A DNA stretch of 64,000 nt from Heterohyrax brucei (lineage: Eukaryota; Chordata; Mammalia; Hyracoidea; Procaviidae). This document shows positions 58,327 to 64,000 of this stretch, piece after piece. Numbering within the stretch: position 1 is the stretch's first letter; each line of letters opens with the position of its first letter. The stretch is taken from contig CM053143.1 in assembly GCA_028571685.1 (NCBI GenBank), forward strand, positions 9,539,501-9,603,500, in the 5' to 3' direction. Position numbers and translations under genes: made by a program. The notes below the pieces were generated by a model that saw nothing but the letters and a program-made list of their open reading frames with translations, was not told the origin of the DNA and made no database searches.

Positions 58327-58774
58327 TGTTTTAGTCATCTGGTACTGCTCCAACAGAAATACCACAAGTAGATGATTTCATGAAGAGAATCTTTATTGTC
58401 ACGTTCCAGTAAGCCACAAATACATTTACAAGTTATAGCTCCATTCGATAAGGGAAATTATCATAGTCTGGTAAGTTGAGTTCAAATTCAAGGAGAGCAT
58501 CTCAACACAGGAATCTCAGGTCCAGAAGATCTGCTCTGCTCTCAGTGCTGCCTTCTTAGTGGTATGAGGTTCCCAACTTGCTCTGTCTGCTTCTCTCCCT
58601 TATATCCCACAGCTGGTAACTTGAGTCCTGTGTCACCAACACAACTGCTGTCCATTTTCCCTCATCATTACAGAGGCAGAATTCACAACACATGGGAAGA
58701 AAACCCTATTGCGGCTTATAACAGAGTCAAAACACATACATTTTGTCAGGAAAACAACACAATCCTTGAAAATA
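58327..58774 (-). mobile_element. MaLR-like LTR (copy E) inside the provirus
   Basis: The plus strand begins TGTTTTAGTCATCTGGTACT and contains 'ggtatgaggttcccaacttg', 'acagctggtaacttgagtcc' and 'gaattcacaacacatgggaa', the reverse of copy B at 33434 in the same order. The right edge is diverged; I place it at a CA near 58774. I could not identify a target duplication. Retroviral sequence lies on both sides in plus orientation. Confidence 0.7.
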
Positions 58775-59427
58775 TGCATGAATGGATGGTCAGCTGAGCA
58801 TCAGTCTAAATCAGATTTCCAGAATGGAAAGTCACAGTCCCTCAATCAATTCCCAAACTTGAGCCATTTTAAAGACTCACAACAACTTGAATGAAGGGGA
58901 GGCCTGGTCCTCTTGAAGAAGGACTCCAATATCCTGCTGAAAATGTCTACTGTTTATCCTTCTCCTAAACCAAGTGCCATCGAGTTGGATCTGACTCATG
59001 GCGACCCTAGGGGCCAGGGTAGAACTGACCCCCACTAGCCTTCCCCAAAGAGATCTACAGTCTCTTATGAAAGTGACTGTTCACTGGAGGGAAGAAAATA
59101 ATCAGACATTCCAGAGCTTACTAGATAATGGTTCTGAATTGATACTAATTTCCAGAGACCCAGAATGTCACTGTGGACCACCAGTCAAAGAAAGGGCATA
59201 TGAACATCAGGTAATTAATGAAATCTTGGCTCATGATTGTCTTGCAATAGGTCCAGTGGATCACCAAATCCATCCTGTAGTGATTTCATGAGTTCCAAAT
59301 GCATAAGCAGCAACTGGCAGAACCTCCACATTGGATCTGTGAAAAACAGAGTAAAGGCTGTTATGGTAGGAAGAGCCAAGTGGAAGCCACTAGAACCACC
59401 ACTATCTTGGAAAACAGTAAATCAAAA
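58775..59427 (+). pseudogene. ERV protease remnant
   Basis: The frame at 58998-59291 contains LLDNGSELILIS, a version of the aspartic protease active site in which the family motif D-T/S-G has become DNG. VKERAYEHQVIN and the downstream IHPVVIS follow in another part of the same frame. Around 59299-59420 the text continues toward the RT linker in shifted frames. The first 12 residues of the frame are SINE-tail insertion, not protein of the virus. Retroviral protease would cleave Gag-Pol; this copy is dead. Confidence 0.75.
58970..59038 (-). repeat. SINE-tail micro-insertion in provirus
   Basis: About 69 bp ('ccaagtgccatcgagttgga', 'ctgactcatggcgaccctag', 'ccagggtagaactgac'), matching the right end of an antisense AfroSINE-like element. 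The flanks ccttctcctaaa (58958-58969) and ccttccccaaa (59039-59049) look like a diverged target duplication. Confidence 0.7.
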
Positions 59428-59713
59428 GTTGAGACAGTTCCAATTCTTAAATCTGATTTACATACAACAGCAATCACAGCAGTCTTCAAGTTTTCTGGAG
59501 CTCCCATCACAAATGTATTCCTCACAGTGGTGGTAAAAATCATGCCTCCTGGACATTCTATGTGTGTATTTATGGATTTAACTTGGTAAATCCACTCAAG
59601 CATGCCAGTTTTCCTCAGCTTTTGGATAACATCTAGAGTATACTATGGCAAGTCTTGTAATCCAACTTGCTTTAGTATAGACCACCATGTAATCCATACT
59701 TTAGCAACACTCA
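59428..59713 (-). mobile_element. Inverted gag-like fragment inserted in ERV pol
   Basis: The minus strand decodes MLEWIYQVKSINTHIECP... TVRNTFVMGAP, the same segment as 57212-57401 on the plus strand. It lies between the end of the protease text and the RT start ('aggattacagagattactgc', 59714 on), where related proviruses, as far as I recall, are continuous. It is therefore an insertion or rearrangement in opposite orientation. The edges are estimated from loss of frame similarity, and no target duplication was found. Confidence 0.6.
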
Positions 59714-60234
59714 ATCCTGGAAGGATTACAGAGATTACTGCCACCATCAAGGACTTGAAGAATGGAAGGGTTGTGATTACTACCACATCCCCAATCAACT
59801 CAATCCCCGTCTATTTGGCCTGTGCAAAAGCAGACAAATCTTGGAAAAGGAAGGTAGACTATCACAAACTTAATCAGGTGGTGACCCAACTGCAGCTCCT
59901 ATTCCAGATACAGTTTCATTGCTAGAGGATAAAATTAATACATCTCCTAGTACCTGGTATGCAGCTATTGATCTACTTAATGCCTTTTTCTCCATACCTG
60001 TTTCAAAGGACCAACAGAAGAAGTTCATGTTCAGCTGCCAAGGCAAGCAATACACTTTCACTTGCCTACTTCAGAACTACATTAATTCTCCGACTGTGTG
60101 TCATAATATGGAAACCCTGGTGGCATAGTGGCAAAGTGCTATGGCTGCTAACCAAGAGGTCAGCAGTTCAAATCCACCAAAGACTCCTTGGAAACTCTAT
60201 GGAACAGTTCTTCCCTGAATTATAAGGCTGCTAT

Positions 60235-60753
60235 TGCTGCCTAAACTAAGCAAGTTTGTTCCACCTGTCACTGACAGCCAAAATTCAGAGATGGGGAGAA
60301 AGGTTCAATGCTTTATTAGCAGACAAGCAGGCCAGAGACAGTGAGAATAACTTCTCAAAAAACTATCTCTCTTGGGTTTTATTCCTAGTGATTTTTATAG
60401 CCAGAATTCAAAGGGGTTGGTGGTGTTAGACTTGTCACAGGATAATCAATGTGAATTATCCAAAAGTTTGTCACAGGATAGTGAAATGGAGTAACCCAAA
60501 ATTTGTCACAGGATAATCAGAGTAAACCATCTAAAAATTGGTTATAGGATAATCAAACAGAGTGAACTATCCAAAAAGTTTTTACTTCTCTCCGAAGTCT
60601 TAATTAATTTTATTTCTTCAGAGATAGGGAGAGGAATGTAGACCTGGTAATCTGGTCTGAGAGTAATAACTCTGAAGGTGATAACTGAGGCAGGAGAAGG
60701 AATGTAGATTGATAACCTAAGCAACCTTTCTTAGGTTCTTTCTTATGCCATCA
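60235..60753 (-). mobile_element. Solo LTR, probable ERV1 class, 519 bp, inside AfroSINE
   Basis: The plus strand begins TGCTGCCTAAACTAAGC and ends TTATGCCATCA, with the 4-bp duplication ctat (60231-60234, 60754-60757) that also restores the SINE's 'gctatgagtcag'. On the minus strand tgctaataaagcattgaacc supplies a polyadenylation signal. Four tandem 35-41-bp units occupy 60432-60578. A 4-bp target fits class I ERVs. Confidence 0.87.
60432..60578 (-). repeat. Four tandem 35-41-bp units in LTR U3
   Basis: Units at 60432-60466, 60467-60501, 60502-60537 and 60538-60578 share ttgtcacaggataatca, then a gtga/gtaa core, then atccaaaag. They lie upstream of the polyadenylation signal in LTR orientation, where retroviral enhancer repeats are found. 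Enhancer function is an inference. Confidence 0.85.
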
Positions 60754-60885
60754 CTATGAGTCAGAACTGACTTGATAGCACTCAACAATGACAAAATATG
60801 TCATAATTTAGTATGCATGGATCTTGATTGTCCGTCTCTTCCACAAGATGCCATACTGATCCATTATGTTGATGACATTATGCAG

Positions 60886-62455
60886 ACTGAATTCTCTGTG
60901 TTCTCAGGTGTCTCGCCCTGTTCAGGAACTCCAGTTAATTGCAGATTGTTCCTCTTAGGAGAGTCCCACATGCTTCTTCATTTTTCTTATTTCTTTTTTC
61001 TGATTTCTCCTCATAGATGCTGGACAGTAGCTCTGTCTTCCAAGTCAGAAACTCTGTTTTCCATTTGCTCCATTCTGTTTTCTTGGCTTGAATTGAAGTT
61101 TCTATGTTTTTCATTTTGTTCTTGATCTGTTGGATTTCAGAGTACTGGTGTTCCATCAAGATCAAACAGCTTGCTTAACTTTTTGTTTTGCTGTGCTGCA
61201 TTTTTTACAAGATCTAGGAGGGCTCTCCGTATAATCCTTTGTATTCACCTTCCGATAGTTTCACAAAGGTTTGTTCATCTAGGGAGTTCTGTAGTGCTTT
61301 CTTTTGGGGGCCTTCTGAAGCCATGGGTGATTTCTTCATTATGGTTTTCTCCAGACTTTGTTGCTTTGGGGGCATCATGTGAGTCAATGGAGTCTGTGAG
61401 AGACGCTGTGAGGATGGACTGCAGTTGTTTCTCTAGGCTGTCTTAAAATTTAAGGTAAAAAGCATCTGACAACTTAAAAGGTTACTCAGGTTTTCAGGTG
61501 TATAGGTCCCTCTTCCCAGCTGGCAAAGTAAACACCTCTATATCCAACGCCAGGTGTTATAAAGTAGTTCAAAATACAGAAAGGCTACTGCCCTGCTGTC
61601 CTCCGTTGTCAGGCCCCAGCTGTAGGCAACACTGTGTAGAACACTGCTTTTCTGCTGGAAAAGCATTCTCCTCTGGACAGGCGATGCCTCCCAGCCCAGG
61701 AATTAAGTCCAGCTGAGGCCTCTGTATGGGTAATCCACCTCCCAGTGGAACAAGATGGTGTCCCACACATGCTCGCTGCTTGTCTGGGTACAGGCTACTC
61801 TATGTTGGCAGTGGAAAGAGAGGCCAAAGATGCCGAGATGCACAGAGTCCACAGTCTCTGTTGCTGGGCCCCAGCCATAGGCGACACTGTGTAAAATACT
61901 GCTTTTCTGCTGTAAAAGTGCTCTACTCTGGGCAGGTACTGCCTCCCAGCCTAAGAACTAGGTCTAGCTGGGGCCTCCATATGGATGTATCCACTTCCCA
62001 ATAGAAGAAGATGGCATCCCACACAAGCTAGGTGCCTGCCTTCATACCAGCTACTCTATGACAGAGGTGGAAAGACAGGCCAAAGGTGCTGAGCTGTACA
62101 GAGTCCAAAGCCGGATTCCCAAAATATGTCAATTTCACCTGCCAATTTAACCCACAGTGTGTCTGAGAGTAGCTGCTAGTCAAGTCCCAGCTCTGCCCAC
62201 CAGCTAAGACAGAGGAAAAAAAGTTAAAATGGTGAGTTAACTTCTATCTGTGAAAGCCAGGGCTCACCAAGAGCAGGGTCAGCAGAAGAGTAGAAGTTTT
62301 CCATTCACTGAAGCACAGTCCAAATTAACAGCCCAATGCCACGTCTTAGGACTCGCTAAGTACCCGGAAGGATCCGCTTAATTATCCATTCAGGTCTTGG
62401 TTTCCAGAGAGATTTAGGGAAACTTGTGTTTAATCTGCCATCTTCTGCTGACTGG
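60886..62455 (-). mobile_element. L1 5'UTR and ORF1 fragment, antisense, no 3' end
   Basis: The L1 5' end (agaagatggcagattaaaca) lies at the right near 62455. The 5'UTR reads leftward to about 61320 and includes two copies of a 255-bp unit. ORF1 then reaches its middle (HQYSEIQQIKNKMKNIETSI, minus frame at 60935-61165) and stops at the provirus junction at about 60886. There is no ORF2, 3'UTR or poly(T). Possible gactga/gactgg flanks are weak. Confidence 0.8.
61590..62105 (-). repeat. Two tandem 255-bp units in L1 5'UTR
   Basis: Each unit runs (plus strand) 'ggccccagc.gtaggc', 'acactgtgta', 'actgcttttctgctg', 'tgcctcccagcc', 'cacacaagct/atgctcg', 'aggctactctatg' and 'ggtggaaaga.aggccaaa'. 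Equal points are 255 bases apart (61614 and 61869). The homologous 5'UTR at 22733-22935 has a single unit. Confidence 0.82.
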
Positions 62456-63640
62456 ACTTAGTAAGCACAAAATGTCAATGACTCTGGACTTACTGGTCAA
62501 ACATTTGCATGGTAGAGGGTGAGAAATTAACCCCACAAAAATTCAGGCACCTTCCAACTCAGTGAAATTTCCGGTGGTATAGATCATATAGAGATATTCC
62601 TTCTAAAGAGAAGGATAACTTATTCCACATGACTGCTCCCACAGCTAAAAAGTAGGCATAGCATCTAGTGAATCTCTTTGGACTACGGAGGCAACATATT
62701 CCTCATATGGGTGTGCTACTCTGGCCTATTCAAGTGACTTGAAAAGCTGCTAGTTTTGAGCAGGGCCTAGAACAGGAGAAGGCTCTGCAACAGGTTCAGC
62801 CTTCTGCACAAGCTGTTTTGCCACTTGGGCCATATGATCCAGCTGATCTAATGGTGACTGAAGTGTCAGTGGCAGATAGAAATGCTGTTTGGAGTCTTTG
62901 GCAGGCCCATATTGGTGAATTGCCTCACAGACCTTCAGGATTTTGGAGTAAAACACTGTCATCCTCTGCAGATAACTACTTTCCTTTTGAAAAACAGTTT
63001 TTGGATTGTTACTGGCCTTAGTGGAGACTGAATGTTTAACCATGAGACATACAAGTCACCTATCATGAACCAGGTGTTGACTGATCCACAGAGTCATAAA
63101 GTTTGACTTGCATAGCAGCACTCCATGATTAAATGGAAATGGTATATACAAGATCTGGCCCATGCAGGACCTGAAAGCACAAGTAATTTTCATGAGGAAG
63201 TGGTCTAAACACCCTTGGTCTCCACTCCTGTTGCATTACCTCTCATCTCCCAGTTTGCACCTATGACCTCATGGGGATGTCATTTTGATCAGTTGACTGA
63301 GGAAGAGAAAACTTGTCCCTGGTTTTGGGTGATATTCTGGCAACACATGAAAGTAGACAATGGCAACACTGCCGTGTCTTTTTCTGGGACTTCTCTGAAG
63401 GACAATGGTGAAGGGAAAATATCCCAATAGGTAGAACTTCAAGCAATACAGCTGGTTGTTCACTTTGCTTGGAAGGAAAAATGGCCAGATGTGCAGTTGT
63501 GTACTGATTCATGGGCTGTGGCAAATGGCTTTGCAGGATGGTCAGGGACTTGGAAGGAACATGATTAGAAAAGTGGAGATAAGAATTTATAGGGAAAAGA
63601 GACCTCTCTGACTGAGCCAAAGAAGTGAAGATATTTGTGT
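62456..63640 (+). pseudogene. ERV RT thumb/connection and RNase H remnant
   Basis: After the L1 fragment, non-frame text (62456-62817) leads to LPLGPYDPADLMVTEVSVAD and WSLWQAHIGELPHRPSGFW (62818-63021), the connection region. RNase H follows at about 63280-63640: 'LTEEEKTCPW', 'WKEKWPDVQLCTDSWAVANG' and a final VNVQRRVTSAE (63625-63700). The first catalytic aspartate block (FTDGS in the family) is lost, replaced by 'FWVIFWQH'. Frameshifts abound, so it is nonfunctional. Confidence 0.75.
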
Positions 63641-63659
63641 CTTATGTGAATGTTCAGCG

Positions 63660-64000
63660 AAGAGTTACCTCTGCAGAGGATGAGTTTAACAGTCAAGTGG
63701 ATAAGATGACACACTCTGTAGATACCAGTCATCCTCCTTCCCTGGCTATTCCAGTCATTGTCAATGGGCTCATGAATAAAGTGGCCTTGGTAGCAGTGAT
63801 AGGGTTAAGCATGGGGCCAACAACATATATTTCTATTCACCAAGGCTGACTTCGTGACAGCCACTGGTAAGTGCCCAATCAGCCAGCGGCAGAGACCAAC
63901 AATCATTCTTCTATGTGGCAACAACCCTCAAGGTGATCAGCCAGCAACCTGGTGGCAAGTTGGCTACAATGGATCACTTACATCACAGAAAAGGCAAAAT
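63660..64000 (+). pseudogene. ERV integrase N-terminal remnant, continues beyond window
   Basis: Text after RNase H decodes into VDTSHPPSLAIPVIVNG and then, shifted, TKADFVTATGKCPISQRQRP, the CPxCQ-type end of the integrase HHCC zinc-binding domain with the second cysteine changed to serine. Near 63935 comes GDQPATWWQV, just before the catalytic core of the family. The window ends there. Confidence 0.65.

Larger units (their letters stand above)
60108..60798 (+). mobile_element. AfroSINE with nested LTR, inside ERV RT
   Basis: The left half (60108-60234: 'ggaaaccctggtggcatagt', 'caaatccaccaaagactcct') and right half (60754-60798: 'ctatgagtcagaactgactt') are separated by an LTR. The duplication tgtcataat flanks the whole (60099-60107 and 60799-60807). 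RT text reads on across it. Confidence 0.92.
59714..60900 (+). pseudogene. ERV reverse transcriptase remnant, split by AfroSINE
   Basis: From 59714: ITEITATIKDLKNGRVVITT and VDYHKLNQVV. Then, after a shift, TWYAAIDLLNAFFSIPVSKD (catalytic aspartate 1 in the family's D-x-x-N-A-F-F position) and YTFTCLLQNYINSPTVCHN up to 60107. After the SINE the text continues CHNLVCMDLDCPSLPQDAI and reaches the YVDD active-site box near 60870. Key residues are still readable although the gene is broken by frameshifts, the 691-bp SINE/LTR nest and, just after YVDD, an L1 fragment. Confidence 0.82.
58775..63950 (+). mobile_element. ERV-L-like provirus internal region with nested insertions
   Basis: Protease, reverse transcriptase, connection, RNase H and the beginning of integrase occur in retroviral order on the plus strand, in pieces. 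Inserted are a SINE-tail micro-fragment (58970), an inverted gag-like piece (59428-59713), an AfroSINE carrying an LTR (60108-60798) and an antisense L1 fragment (60886-62455). The spacing and motif style fit class III (ERV-L) better than gamma- or betaretroviruses, by recollection only. It continues past the window end, so neither of its own LTRs can be assigned. All reading frames are broken. Confidence 0.78.

Overview
The window is nuclear DNA from a placental mammal, very probably an afrotherian such as an elephant or close relative. I base this on about twenty copies of a tRNA-derived SINE with the AfroSINE head and the 'ctatgagtcggaat' type right end, on BovB/RTE-type LINEs whose 3' ends resemble the SINE tails, and on old MIR, L2, Tigger1, MaLR-like and ERV-L repeats shared by placental mammals. 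Family names come from memory of consensus sequences, not from a database search. I see no exon of a cellular gene, no structural RNA gene and no CRISPR array. Nearly every open reading frame is a decayed piece of a transposable element or lies antisense to one, so the content is a layered record of transposition in intergenic or intronic DNA.

Layout. 1-2.2 kb: a 501-bp MaLR-like solo LTR, two AfroSINEs and T-rich sequence resembling an antisense LINE ORF1. 2.2-8.7 kb: a minus-strand L1 carrying a separate 549-bp LTR and an AfroSINE. 8.8-22.2 kb: lower repeat density, with an RTE fragment, L2/MIR remnants, a probable ERV LTR (about 13.1-13.7 kb), a palindromic mariner derivative (14.70-15.27 kb), a MaLR-like LTR (18.4-19.0 kb), a tRNA-Gly-derived SINE and more AfroSINEs. 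22.27-29.81 kb: a full-length plus-strand L1 with target-site duplications (TSDs), containing a second copy of the 501-bp LTR. 29.8-30.8 kb: an inverted L1 3'UTR. 32.42-36.36 kb: a Tigger1 DNA transposon with three same-family LTRs and a twin-primed L1 inside it. 36.9-39.6 kb: a 40-bp micro-insertion with a perfect TSD, AfroSINE pieces, a MIR and an RTE 3' fragment. 41.2-51.6 kb: a second full-length L1 interrupted between ORF1 and ORF2 by a near-complete 3.2-kb antisense RTE. 52.9-57.1 kb: an internally deleted L1 and an older L1 carrying two LTRs. 57.15-64.0 kb: an ERV-L-like provirus (gag-like, protease, RT, RNase H, integrase N-terminus) broken by two AfroSINEs that each carry a further LTR, plus another LTR, an inverted gag-like piece and an L1 fragment.

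Nothing here works together as a functional system. The useful biology is the nesting: exact TSDs give a relative order of insertion for L1, RTE, SINE, LTR and DNA transposon families. The least ordinary items are the palindromic mariner, the 40-bp insertion with a perfect 12-bp TSD and its relatives, the two three-level nests in the provirus, and tandem units in an L1 5'UTR and in LTR U3 regions.
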